64,000 bases of DNA from Rhizobium sp. EC-SD404 (lineage in GTDB: Bacteria; Pseudomonadota; Alphaproteobacteria; Rhizobiales; Rhizobiaceae): the NCBI RefSeq assembly GCF_902498825.1, contig NZ_LR701459.1, positions 1-64,000 on the forward strand, given 5' to 3'. Shown one piece after another: positions 55,627 to 64,000 of the stretch. Below the pieces are notes generated by a model. That model was not told the origin of the DNA and ran no database searches. It saw nothing but the letters and a program-made list of their open reading frames with translations. The position numbers were made by a program, and so were the translations under genes. Position 1 is the first letter of the stretch, and each line of letters starts with the position of its first letter.

Positions 55627-57414
55627 ATGTCGACCTTCACCACCCGCCCGGAAATCCTGGGCACGTTCGGCGTCGTTGCCTCGACGCACTGGATCGCGTC
55701 CGCGGTCGGCATGCGCATGCTGGAAATCGGCGGCAACGCCTTCGACGCGGCCGTTGCGACGGGCATGACGCTGCAGGTGCTGGAGCCGCATCTGAACGGA
55801 CCGGGCGGCGACCTGCCCGCGGTGATCTATTCGGCAAAGAAGGACAAGGTCGAGGTCATCTGTGCGCAGGGCCCGGCACCGGCCGGCGCGACGATCGATC
55901 ACTACACGCGCGAAGGGATGGACATCATCCCCGGCGACGGACTGCTCGCCACCGTCATTCCGGGCGCCTTCGACGGCTGGATGACGATGCTGCGCGACTA
56001 TGGCCGGCTCAGCCTGCGCGAAGTGATGGAGCCGGCGATCTATTACGCCGAGCATGGCCATCCGGTGCTGCCGCGCGTGGCCGCAACGATCGCCGGCCTG
56101 AAGGACTTCTTTCGCGAGGAATGGCCGACGTCTTTCGAGACCTGGCTGCCGGGCGGACAGGCGCCGTCGGCACACGACAATGTGCGCAACCCTGTCCTTG
56201 CCGACACCTGGAAGAAGATCGTTGCGGAGGGCGAGGCAAAGTCTGGCCGCGAAGACCAGATCGAAGCGGCGCGCGACGCGTTCTACAAGGGCTTCGTGGC
56301 CGAGCGCATCTCCGAATGGCTGAAGACGGCGGAAGTGAAGGATGCCAGCGGCACGCGTCACAAGGGCGTGTTGACCGCGGACGACCTTGCCGGCTTTCGC
56401 GCGACGATCGAAGCGCCCGTCACTTACGACTACCATGGCTGGACCGTCGCCAAGACGGGGCCATGGGGCCAAGGGCCGGTCCTGCTCCAATCGCTTGCGA
56501 TCCTGAAGGACATCGATCTGGCAGGAATGGCGGCGAACGGCGCGGATTTCGTGCACCACGTGGTCGAGGCGATGAAGCTCGCCTATGCCGACCGCGAGGT
56601 CTATTACGGCGACCCGGACTTCGCGCCCGTGCCGCTCGATCATCTCTTGTCGGACACCTACAACCATGAGCGCCGCAAGCTGATCGGCGCCACGGCGAGC
56701 CATGATCTTCGCCCCGGCCGCGTGCCAGGTTTCGATGCGCAGTACGACGCGACGATGGCACTTCTGGAAGCGATGAGTCCGACGGGACAAGGCGTCTACG
56801 AACCGACCATGGCGCATCTTTCCGAGAAGCGCGGCGACACGGTGCATATCGACGTGATCGACCGTGAAGGCAACATGGTGTCCGTCACGCCATCGGGCGG
56901 CTGGCTGCAATCCTCGCCGACGATCCCCGGCCTCGGCTTTTGCCTGAATTCGCGGGCGCAGATGTTCTGGCTGAAGGATGGCCTGCCGACGTCGCTCGCT
57001 CCCGGCAAGCGCCCGCGCACGACGCTGACGCCGTCGCTCGCGCTGCATGAGGGCCGGCCGGCGATGGCGTTCGGGACGCCCGGCGGCGATCAGCAGGACC
57101 AGTGGCAGCTGGCCTTCTTCCTGCGCCACGTGCATCACGGGCTCAATCTGCAGGAGGCGATCGACCTGCCGCTATTCCACACCACGCATTTCCCGAGCTC
57201 ATTCTATCCGCGTTCGCGCCAGCCGGGGCACATCATGGTGGAGGAGACGATCGGCGCAGAGACGCTCAACGATCTCAAGGCACGCGGCCACGAGATCACC
57301 GCCGCCGAGCCGTGGAGCATCGGCCGCCTTTCGGCTGCGAAGCGCGACAAGAGCGGCCTGTTGCGCGCGGCGGCGACGCCACGGCTCATGCAGGCCTATG
57401 CGATCGGGAGATAG
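55627..57414 (+). CDS. Gamma-glutamyltransferase family protein
   Basis: 595 residues of the Ntn-hydrolase GGT family. Motifs: STHWIASAVGMRMLEIGGNA, GPGGDLPAVIYSAKKDK, FDGWMTMLRDYGRLSL, and the self-cleavage region SEKRGDTVHIDVIDREGNMV, in which the Thr should become the new N-terminal nucleophile, then PTIPGLGFCLNSRAQMFWL. No signal peptide is visible, so it is probably cytoplasmic, unlike E. coli Ggt. Its place just after a peptide importer suggests it cleaves an imported gamma-glutamyl compound (inference). AAGGA precedes the ATG. Confidence 0.92.
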   Translation: MSTFTTRPEILGTFGVVASTHWIASAVGMRMLEIGGNAFDAAVATGMTLQVLEPHLNGPGGDLPAVIYSAKKDKVEVICAQGPAPAGATIDHYTREGMDIIPGDGLLATVIPGAFDGWMTMLRDYGRLSLREVMEPAIYYAEHGHPVLPRVAATIAGLKDFFREEWPTSFETWLPGGQAPSAHDNVRNPVLADTWKKIVAEGEAKSGREDQIEAARDAFYKGFVAERISEWLKTAEVKDASGTRHKGVLTADDLAGFRATIEAPVTYDYHGWTVAKTGPWGQGPVLLQSLAILKDIDLAGMAANGADFVHHVVEAMKLAYADREVYYGDPDFAPVPLDHLLSDTYNHERRKLIGATASHDLRPGRVPGFDAQYDATMALLEAMSPTGQGVYEPTMAHLSEKRGDTVHIDVIDREGNMVSVTPSGGWLQSSPTIPGLGFCLNSRAQMFWLKDGLPTSLAPGKRPRTTLTPSLALHEGRPAMAFGTPGGDQQDQWQLAFFLRHVHHGLNLQEAIDLPLFHTTHFPSSFYPRSRQPGHIMVEETIGAETLNDLKARGHEITAAEPWSIGRLSAAKRDKSGLLRAAATPRLMQAYAIGR

Positions 57415-57417
57415 GGC

Positions 57418-58167
57418 ATGACTTATTCCATCGTCGCCCGTGAAGAGAAGACCGGTTATCTCGGTGTTGCCGTTGCCAGCCGCTTCTTCTGCGTGGGCGG
57501 CATCGTGCCTCACCTGCGCGGTCGGGTCGGGGCCGTCGCGACCCAGGCCTTCGTGAACCCGACCTACGGCACCGATGGGCTCGCCATGCTGGCCGAGGGA
57601 CAAGCGCCCGACGCGATCATCGCGTTTCTGACCCAGCGCGACGATGGTTCGGCACAGCGCCAGCTTCACCTCATCGACGCTCAAGGGCGCAATGCGGCTT
57701 TCACCGGATCGAAATGCATCCACTGGGCAGGACATCGCGTTGCCGAGAATGTGTCCGTGGCGGGCAACATGCTGACGGGTCCGGCGGTCGTCGATGATAC
57801 GCTGAAAGCCTATCAGGCTGCTGCCGACAGGCCGTTCGCCGAGCGGCTCCTGATCGCCATGCAGGCGGGAGAAGATGCGGGCGGGGACAAGCGCGGACGC
57901 CAGGCGGCGGCGCTCGTGATTTATCGCGACCAGGACTATTCCTGGCTCGATATCCGCGCCGACGACCAAGCCGATCCGTTGAGCGAATTGAGACGGCTTT
58001 ATGCGGTGGCGCAGGAACGCTATCTACACGTTGCCGAAACGATGGCGACGCGCGAGAACCCGCACGGCATGGTGGATCGCAGCGAGATCGACAGAAAGAT
58101 CGCGGAACTCGAAGAGACCCGCCTGCGCGAAGGCCGCGCGTCCGCCTCGTACCAGACGACAGCGTGA
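57418..58167 (+). CDS. DUF1028 family Ntn-hydrolase-like protein
   Basis: 249 residues, starting MTYSIVAREEKTGYLGVAVA, with SRFFCVGGIVPHLRGRVGAV, ATQAFVNPTYGTDGLAML and GNMLTGPAVVDDTLKAY, the DUF1028 pattern. The fold resembles Ntn hydrolases, but catalysis is undefined. It begins three bases after the GGT stop, so the two are surely co-expressed. In databases DUF1028 genes often sit in peptide-ABC/catabolic loci (recollection). Confidence 0.9.
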   Translation: MTYSIVAREEKTGYLGVAVASRFFCVGGIVPHLRGRVGAVATQAFVNPTYGTDGLAMLAEGQAPDAIIAFLTQRDDGSAQRQLHLIDAQGRNAAFTGSKCIHWAGHRVAENVSVAGNMLTGPAVVDDTLKAYQAAADRPFAERLLIAMQAGEDAGGDKRGRQAAALVIYRDQDYSWLDIRADDQADPLSELRRLYAVAQERYLHVAETMATRENPHGMVDRSEIDRKIAELEETRLREGRASASYQTTA

Positions 58168-58208
58168 GCCTCCAATACTGCAACGGATTTACGTAAGTCT
58201 TTTCTTAC

Positions 58209-59777
58209 CTATTTGGCGATGCGGTTAGCGACCAGGAAGCCTGAGCCGCCCGAGAGACCCGGTCCCGGGTGGGTGGACGCGCCGATGTGGTGCAAATCCT
58301 TGATGCCAGTGGCGTGATTGACCGATCCGGGCAGCGGGCGCCATGCAAAGAACTGGTCGATCGTCGCCGCGCCGCCATAGGGATCGCCGCCGACGAGGTT
58401 GACGTTGATCGCTTCCAGATCGGCCGGCGAATAGGCGCGGCGCTTCAGCACGATCTCTTCGAAATTCGAAATGTGGTTCTTCAGGATCGCCTCGATCCGG
58501 TCGGCGAAGGCCTCTCTCGTTGCCTCGTTCCAGGTGCCGTCAGTCGCGATCTCACCGGCCGCATCGCCCTTGATGGTACGCGGTGCGTCGGGGATCTGGA
58601 CCCACAGGATCGCCTTGCCCTCCGGCGCACGGGATGGATCGAGGGCTGCGGGCTGGCCGACGCAGATCGTGGGCGTTTCCGGCAGCATGCCGCGCAGCGC
58701 CTCGTTGTGCGACTTGGAAACGGCATCGATGCCGTCGGTCAAATGAACCAGCGCCACCTTGTCGAAGCCATCGGTGGTCCAGCGCGGCGCCGCGTCGAGC
58801 GCGTAGTTCAGTTGGAAGTTTCCCCGTCCGTGGGTGTAACTGCCGACGGCTTCGCGCGCGGACTGAGGCGCATCATTGCCGAGCAGCTTGCCGTAAAGCC
58901 TGGCCGGCGCGACGGACGCAATGACGGACCGAGTGGCGCGGATTTCCTCGCCGCCTGCCAGGCGAACGCCGACCGCACGGCCGTTTTCGACAAGGATGCG
59001 CTCCACATCTGCGTCGGTGCGGACAGTGCCGCCGCGTTCCTCGATCAGCCCACGGAAGGCTAAGGCCGCTTTGCCGGCCCCGCCCTTGACGATCGGCGCG
59101 CCTGCCGCCTCGAGCGCGAAGGCGACGATCTTGCCCATCTGGCCGGAATAAGTGTCATCCGGGGAAAGACCGCAATGGAGCGTCCATGGTGCGAAAAGCG
59201 CCTGTAGTTCGGGCGCGCGATAGGTCGAGCCGAGCCAACGGCGGGCCGGCATCAGCGCTTCGCCGAGATAGGCGAGAAGGGCGCGCGGGCCGCGCTTCCA
59301 CGCTTCGCGCGCGATCAGTGTCGCGGTCTGCCGGCTCCACACTTCCCCGCCGAGAAGCCCGAAGAGCAAGGGCGCGTTGGCTTCGATGCCGGTCACGTCG
59401 GCCTTGTAGGCGGCGCCGTCACCGGGAGACAACCGGTCGAAGGCCGCAGCGTTTTGCGCGCGGTCAGTCGTGAGGACCGCGCCCGACCCATCCGGACGGA
59501 TCACGCCCGTCGGGTGCGGCGCATGGCAGAATTCAAGCCCGTGGCGGGCGAGATCCTGACCGAGCGCGGCATGCGCCGGACCGGTCAGGAAGAGAACGAA
59601 GGTGGCCGCCATCACATCGTGGGTAAAGCCCGGCAGCGTGGCTTCCGTAGACAGCATGCAGCCGCCGACATGGTCCGCTCGCTCCAGGACGAGGACCTTG
59701 TGGCCCTTGCCCGAGAGCATGGCGGCGGCCGTAAGCGCATTGATGCCGCTGCCGATGATGATGTGATCGGCCACCAT
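58209..59777 (-). CDS. FAD-dependent oxidoreductase, phytoene-desaturase/amine-oxidase-like (paralogue A)
   Basis: 522 residues with an N-terminal Rossmann FAD motif (IIGSGINALTAAAMLSGKGH), the LERADHVGGC segment and a C-terminal NLVGGDPYGGAATIDQFF followed by GASTHPGPGLSGGSGFL. It is the same length and layout as paralogue B at 60,718-62,286. The substrate is unknown; members of this CrtI-like group are poorly characterised. It is downstream of the cyclase-family gene, six bases apart, on the minus strand. Confidence 0.9.
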   Translation of the reverse strand: MVADHIIIGSGINALTAAAMLSGKGHKVLVLERADHVGGCMLSTEATLPGFTHDVMAATFVLFLTGPAHAALGQDLARHGLEFCHAPHPTGVIRPDGSGAVLTTDRAQNAAAFDRLSPGDGAAYKADVTGIEANAPLLFGLLGGEVWSRQTATLIAREAWKRGPRALLAYLGEALMPARRWLGSTYRAPELQALFAPWTLHCGLSPDDTYSGQMGKIVAFALEAAGAPIVKGGAGKAALAFRGLIEERGGTVRTDADVERILVENGRAVGVRLAGGEEIRATRSVIASVAPARLYGKLLGNDAPQSAREAVGSYTHGRGNFQLNYALDAAPRWTTDGFDKVALVHLTDGIDAVSKSHNEALRGMLPETPTICVGQPAALDPSRAPEGKAILWVQIPDAPRTIKGDAAGEIATDGTWNEATREAFADRIEAILKNHISNFEEIVLKRRAYSPADLEAINVNLVGGDPYGGAATIDQFFAWRPLPGSVNHATGIKDLHHIGASTHPGPGLSGGSGFLVANRIAK

Positions 59778-59783
59778 CGTCGT

Positions 59784-60575
59784 TCAGTGCTTCGCGACGA
59801 GCGCCAGGGCCCGTATCGGGCTGCCGGTGCCTTCAGCGATCTTCAGCGGTGCGGCGATCAGGACGGCGCCCTTCGGCGGGAGCTTGTCGAGATTGCAGAG
59901 GCTGGCGAGACCGTACTTGTTGGCCTTGTGCAGGAAGTTGTGCGCCGGAAATGGCGGCTCCATGCCGCCGGCACCGCCCGCATCCGTGCCGATGCACTGT
60001 GTGCCCCAGCCGATCGCGCCCTTTTCCAGGATATAGGCGATGCAGTCGGGTGTCGGTCCAGGAGAATGCGGGCCATTCTCGTCCATGTTCAGGAAGGTGT
60101 CTTCCGACCCGTTGCGCTTGTCCCAGTCGGTGCGCATCACAACCCATTCGCCCGGCTTGATCTCGCCGTGCTTGGCTTCCCATGCCTTCACGCCTTCGGC
60201 GGTCAGCAGGAAGTCGTTGTCGGCTTCGGTTTCAGCCGAGCAATCGATGACGTTGACGGGGGCGACGAAGTTCTGCGGCTTGATCGTGTCGGTATAGCCG
60301 TCGGTAAAGTCCTTGCCGGTGATCCAGTGATGCGGCGCATCGAAATGGGTTCCGGAATGCTCGCCGATCTTCAGCCAGTTCCAGGCCCAGAACGGGCCGT
60401 TCTGGTCGTATTCGGAGATCTTGTGGATTTCGATCTTCGGCGTGTCCTTCGCGAAGTCCGGCGGCAGCTTCAAGAGCGGGGTATCGGGTCCGAGCGGTGC
60501 GGAGAGGTCGACCACCTCAACCTTGCCACTCAGGAGAAGCCCGGCCAGTTCGCCCAATGTATCGGCAGCAGACAT
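59784..60575 (-). CDS. Cyclase-family (kynurenine-formamidase-like) metal hydrolase
   Basis: 263 residues. The metal-binding signature is HSGTHFDAPHHWITGKDFTD, the HxGTHxDxPxH motif of the cyclase/KynB family. Family members hydrolyse amides such as formylkynurenine or cyclic imides/isatin; the substrate here is unknown, but an amide is consistent with the neighbourhood. ATG 60,575 is chosen; GTG 60,581 is closer to GAGGAG and is possible. Leads the minus-strand pair with FAD paralogue A and diverges from paralogue B. Confidence 0.9.
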   Translation of the reverse strand: MSAADTLGELAGLLLSGKVEVVDLSAPLGPDTPLLKLPPDFAKDTPKIEIHKISEYDQNGPFWAWNWLKIGEHSGTHFDAPHHWITGKDFTDGYTDTIKPQNFVAPVNVIDCSAETEADNDFLLTAEGVKAWEAKHGEIKPGEWVVMRTDWDKRNGSEDTFLNMDENGPHSPGPTPDCIAYILEKGAIGWGTQCIGTDAGGAGGMEPPFPAHNFLHKANKYGLASLCNLDKLPPKGAVLIAAPLKIAEGTGSPIRALALVAKH

Positions 60576-60717
60576 CTTCACTGTTCTCCTCTTTGTCAGC
60601 GACGGCAGTGACCATCGCCTCATTTTCCAAAGCGCGAAACAAATTTTGCAGGCGCTCCGGCGAGACTAGACGGAAGTAAATGCATCTGCAAATATCTTGA
60701 TCGGGGATGGTGCCGAC

Positions 60718-62286
60718 ATGACTGATGCTGATGCCCTTATCATAGGGGCTGGACATAACGGGCTGGCCTGCGCGGCGCACCTCGCCGCAAAGGGTTGGAA
60801 GGTTGCCGTTTTCGAGACGGCAGATCGGCCCGGCGGAGCCGTGAAAACCGAAGAGCTGACCGCGCCCGGCTTCAAGCACGACATCGCGGCGATGAATCTC
60901 AGCCTTTTTGCCGGCTCGGCCTTTCACAGAGCCTATGGCAGCGAGCTTGCGGTGCATGGTCTCGAGTTCGCTCCCGTTTCGCGACCCTTCGCGTCCATTT
61001 TCCGCGACGGCAGTTGGCTCGGTGTTTCGACCGACATGGACGAGACGCTCGGCTGGATCCAGGCGCGATCCCTGAAAGATGCAGAGACATGGAAGACGCT
61101 CGTCGCGGGCTTTCCCAAGCGCGCCGACAGTCTGTTTTCCCTGCTTGGCAGTCCGATGAAGAAACGTGCAATTGCACGTAATTTTCTTGCTGCCTTCCGT
61201 CGGGAAGGTGTCGGCGGCGGTCGCGAGCTGCTTCGTTTTCTCCTGATGTCGCCCCGCGCCTGGCTCGACGAGACCTTCGAGAGCGCGGACATGCGCACGA
61301 TGCTCGCCGCCTGGGGCATGCATCTCGACTTCGCGCCCGATGTCGCGGGCGGGGCGCTCTTTCCCTATCTCGAGGGCATGGCCAACCAGAGCTTCGGCAT
61401 GGTGATCGGCAAGGGCGGCGCCGAAACCATGATCGCGGCGCTGATCCGGATGATCGAGACGCGCGGCGGATCGATCGAATGCAACGCCCGGGTCGACCGC
61501 ATCGAGACGAGCGGCGGCAAGGCGACCGGCGTGGTGCTCGCGGACGGTCGGCGGTTTGCCGCCAAGCGTGCGGTAATCGGGTCGGTGGCGCCGAAGGCGC
61601 TCGCCCATCTGCTGCCCGAGGGCAGTGGCGACCGCAGCTTCGACGCCAGGATGACCGCGTTCCGCCATGCACCCGGCACGATGATGCTGCATCTCGCGCT
61701 CGACGGGCTGCCGGATTGGCCGGATGCCGAACTGCAGCGCTTTGCCTATGTGCACGTGGCGCCGGACATGGACATGATGGCGCGCGCCTATGCGGATGCG
61801 ACCGCCGGACTTCTTCCGCGCGAGCCGGTGCTCGTCGTTGGCCAGCCGACAACCGTCGACCCGAGCCGCGCGCCGGAAGGCAAGCATGTGCTCTGGGTGC
61901 AGGTGCGCATGGTGCCGGCCATCATCGCAGGCGATGCGGCCGGCGAGATCGAGGCGCGCGACTGGGAAAGCGTGCGCGAGCTTTATGCCGAACGCGTGCT
62001 CGACATTCTGGAACGCTATGCGCCGGGCCTGCGCGGCAAGATCATCGGCCAAACGGCCGTGTCGCCGCTCGATCTCGAACGCGGCAACGCCAATCTCGTC
62101 GGCGGCGACCAGATCTGCGGCAGCCACCATCTGGCGCAGAATTTCATCTTTCGTCCGGCTCCGGGCTTTGCCGACTGGCACACGCCGGTCGGCAATCTGC
62201 ACCTCGTCGGCGCCGCCACATGGCCGGGCGCGGGCGTCGGCGCCGGGTCCGGCTACATGCTCGCCTGCCAATTGGCAGGTCAATGA
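60718..62286 (+). CDS. FAD-dependent oxidoreductase, phytoene-desaturase/amine-oxidase-like (paralogue B)
   Basis: 522 residues with IIGAGHNGLACAAHLAAKGW, the FETADRPGGAVKTEEL segment and a C-terminal NLVGGDQICGSHHLAQNFI followed by GAATWPGAGVGAGSGYM. It is clearly paralogous to the minus-strand gene at 58,209. ATG 60,718 is preferred over 60,697 because it precedes the Rossmann motif directly and follows a GGGGA. It leads the second transporter unit: the next gene's alternative start overlaps its stop. Confidence 0.9.
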   Translation: MTDADALIIGAGHNGLACAAHLAAKGWKVAVFETADRPGGAVKTEELTAPGFKHDIAAMNLSLFAGSAFHRAYGSELAVHGLEFAPVSRPFASIFRDGSWLGVSTDMDETLGWIQARSLKDAETWKTLVAGFPKRADSLFSLLGSPMKKRAIARNFLAAFRREGVGGGRELLRFLLMSPRAWLDETFESADMRTMLAAWGMHLDFAPDVAGGALFPYLEGMANQSFGMVIGKGGAETMIAALIRMIETRGGSIECNARVDRIETSGGKATGVVLADGRRFAAKRAVIGSVAPKALAHLLPEGSGDRSFDARMTAFRHAPGTMMLHLALDGLPDWPDAELQRFAYVHVAPDMDMMARAYADATAGLLPREPVLVVGQPTTVDPSRAPEGKHVLWVQVRMVPAIIAGDAAGEIEARDWESVRELYAERVLDILERYAPGLRGKIIGQTAVSPLDLERGNANLVGGDQICGSHHLAQNFIFRPAPGFADWHTPVGNLHLVGAATWPGAGVGAGSGYMLACQLAGQ

Positions 62287-62339
62287 GTGACAAACAATGC
62301 CGCGCAAACAAGCGGCCGAACACAGGGGAACTTGAAACC

Positions 62340-63875
62340 ATGATCGCCCATCCGAACAGACGAACATTGCTGAAGCTTGCCGGCGCCAGTGCCGCGCTCG
62401 CCGGCTTCAACCTGCCGCTCTCGGCCTTTGCACAGGACGCGAACGAGCTTGTCATCGCCTATAACGTCAACCTGCCCTCCTGGGACCCGACGGTCGGACC
62501 CTCGGCGGTCAACCCGACGATCCAGGGCTTCTACCAGTCCGTCTTCGACATGTTCATCCACCAGGATCCGGACTTGAGCTTCAAGCCCGGCCTGATCACC
62601 GAGTGGGGCTGGAACGACGACAATTCCAAGATCTTCATGGTCGTGCGCGAAGGCGTGAAATGGCACGACGGCAGCGACTTCAGCGCCGAGGACGTCGTCT
62701 GGTCGCTGGAACGCGCCGGCAAGGCGGAGACCGGCAACCCGATCCAGTTCACCTGGTCCAAGATCGGCAATTTCACGATCGACGGAAACCGCATCGAAGC
62801 CGACGTGCTGGAATTCGATCCGACCATCTTCAAGTGGATGTCGTTCCTGACGGGATACGTTCTGCCTAAGGCCTATTACGAAGAGGTCGGCGCGGATGGC
62901 TTCGAGGAAAAGCCGATCGGCACCGGTCCCTATATGGTCGAAAGCTACGAGCGGAACGCCTTCGTGCGCCTCAAGGCCAATCCCGATTACTGGAACGGCG
63001 CGCCGGCGTTTGAAGCCGTGACGATCAAGTTCGTGACCGATGCGGCGAGCCGCGTTGCGGAAATCGAATCCGGCAACTCCGACGTGACGCTCGAAATTCC
63101 CTACGAGGAATATGACCGCCTGACGGGCGGCGAGTTTGAAGGCGTGGCCGAGCCGATCTCCGACATCGCCATGATCTTCCTGAACGACGTCGAACCGATG
63201 CTCGACAAGAACGTGCGGCTTGCCGCGCACATGGCGATCGACAAGCAGCTTCTCATCGATCGGCTCCTGAGCGGCTATGGCGTACCGATCAGCACGCTGC
63301 AGACGCCCGAATACATCGCCTATGACGCCTCCATCGAAGTGGCCCATGACGAGGAAGGGGCCAAGGCGCTGCTCGCGGAATCCGGCTTCTCGCCCGAGAA
63401 TCCGGTGCGCTTCAAGATCCAGACGACGCGCGGCTTCAAGCCCAAGGATTACGAGATGATCCAGGCGATCGTCGGGATGTGGCGTCGCGTCGGCATCGAG
63501 GCGGAGATCGAGGTGTACGAGATCGCGCAGCATTTCGAATTGCGCGCCGCCGATCAGCTCGCTCCTGCAGCCTTCTACAATTGGGGCAATGCGGTGGGCG
63601 ATCCGACGACATCGACCGGCTTCGCCATGTTCGGCCCGAGCCCGCACTCGGTGTGGGACGGACAGGACCTGATGGACCGCATCATCCCGCTCTGGGGCGA
63701 GGCGGACGAAGAGGCCCGCATCCAGGGCTGGAAGGATGTCGACCGCTTCATCGCAGAGGAAGGCCTCGTCATTCCGCTTATCCAGTATGTCCAGCCGATC
63801 GTCTATCGCCCCGGCCTGACTGTGACGGCGCACGCTTCCGGCGCGCTTCTGCCGCATCTGATCGGGCAGGCGTGA
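62340..63875 (+). CDS. ABC transporter peptide-type substrate-binding protein (second system)
   Basis: 511 residues of the SBP_bac_5 family with a Tat-type signal (NRRTLLKLAGASAALAGFNL, later AFAQ). Features: YNVNLPSWDPTVGPSAVNPT, VKWHDGSDFSAEDVVWSLER, GTGPYMVESYERNAFV and NPDYWNGAPAFE. ATG 62,340 has GGGGAA upstream; an earlier in-frame ATG at 62,283 overlaps the previous stop and is possible. Sequence is only distantly similar to the SBP at 52,230, so the substrate may differ. Confidence 0.94.
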   Translation: MIAHPNRRTLLKLAGASAALAGFNLPLSAFAQDANELVIAYNVNLPSWDPTVGPSAVNPTIQGFYQSVFDMFIHQDPDLSFKPGLITEWGWNDDNSKIFMVVREGVKWHDGSDFSAEDVVWSLERAGKAETGNPIQFTWSKIGNFTIDGNRIEADVLEFDPTIFKWMSFLTGYVLPKAYYEEVGADGFEEKPIGTGPYMVESYERNAFVRLKANPDYWNGAPAFEAVTIKFVTDAASRVAEIESGNSDVTLEIPYEEYDRLTGGEFEGVAEPISDIAMIFLNDVEPMLDKNVRLAAHMAIDKQLLIDRLLSGYGVPISTLQTPEYIAYDASIEVAHDEEGAKALLAESGFSPENPVRFKIQTTRGFKPKDYEMIQAIVGMWRRVGIEAEIEVYEIAQHFELRAADQLAPAAFYNWGNAVGDPTTSTGFAMFGPSPHSVWDGQDLMDRIIPLWGEADEEARIQGWKDVDRFIAEEGLVIPLIQYVQPIVYRPGLTVTAHASGALLPHLIGQA

Positions 63876-63919
63876 GCGGTTCTCTGCCGACATTGAAGGC
63901 CGACGCGTCGGGCTGATCC

Positions 63920-64000
63920 ATGCTGCTTCTTCGCGTCGTCCTTTCGCGCATCCTGACCACGCTGATCACACTGATCGGCGTGGCCATCATCGTTTTCGTC
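63920..64000 (+). CDS. ABC transporter permease, N-terminus only (3' partial)
   Basis: ATG 63,920 opens MLLLRVVLSRILTTLITLIG followed by VAIIVFV and runs off the right edge. The hydrophobic segment after a short basic start is the usual first span of a DppB-type permease. It follows the second binding protein by 44 bases. Confidence 0.7.
   Translation, partial: MLLLRVVLSRILTTLITLIGVAIIVFV

Noticed and set aside
55603..57138. 511-codon minus-strand open frame
   Set aside because: Antisense to the gamma-glutamyltransferase gene, Arg/His-rich, no motif.

Overview
This 64 kb window is high-GC alphaproteobacterial DNA, most likely from the Hyphomicrobiales (Rhizobiales). The basis is the rhizobial-type arsenite oxidase regulon (aioX-aioS-aioR / aioB-aioA-moeA), an infC gene that appears to start at AUU, the infC...rpmI-rplT...pheS...pheT core block, a BTLCP transglutaminase-like protease, and dense dipeptide-type ABC transporters. 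No species name can be supported from sequence alone.

Region 1 (1 to about 23,512) looks like a genomic island that runs off the left edge. Its right end is sharp. A large serine recombinase (21,710-23,467, minus) sits 45 bases from a comM/yifB-type Mg-chelatase gene that has lost its whole N-terminal half (homology starts at 23,513). From left to right the island holds: a STAND-like ATPase with a helical-repeat tail (5' end outside the window); a compact same-strand cluster with defence-island character (GIY-YIG protein, DUF2971 protein, a 985-residue PHP/SMC-like ATPase resembling TrlF, and a DUF4365-like PD-(D/E)XK protein); a small tyrosine recombinase and an 86-residue orphan; the arsenite oxidation regulon; a fasciclin protein; an IS3-family remnant; a lipoprotein; and the serine recombinase. 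A degenerate short repeat is scattered through the island and was not noticed outside it. Between aioB and aioX lie a near-perfect sigma-54 promoter and two tandem 16-base dyads placed like enhancer sites for AioR.

Region 2 (23.5-46 kb) is core chromosome: a secreted MTA/SAH-nucleosidase-like protein, a CIO-type cytochrome bd oxidase with an FNR/FixK-type box in its divergent promoter, a Cas2-fold-like small protein, DUF2254, BTLCP protease, alpha/beta hydrolase, infC, an isoprenylcysteine-methyltransferase-like membrane protein, an old yellow enzyme, rpmI-rplT, a kinase-like pseudogene with an internal TAG, then pheS and pheT separated by a DUF4160/DUF2442 pair and a GFA protein. A soluble PAS-PAS chemoreceptor, a BMP-family binding protein, msrA and tRNA-Ser(GGA) follow.

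Region 3 (46-64 kb) holds a LysE exporter and a catalase, then a peptide-uptake and catabolism locus. A GntR/FCD regulator with palindromic operators in its own leader is followed by a complete Dpp/Opp-type ABC transporter (two ATPases, binding protein, two permeases), a gamma-glutamyltransferase-family protein and a DUF1028 protein. A minus-strand pair (FAD oxidoreductase, cyclase-family hydrolase) diverges from a paralogous FAD oxidoreductase, which leads into a second ABC binding protein and the start of its permease at the right edge. The layout suggests import and intracellular processing of a gamma-glutamyl or related amide substrate; the actual substrate cannot be read from sequence.
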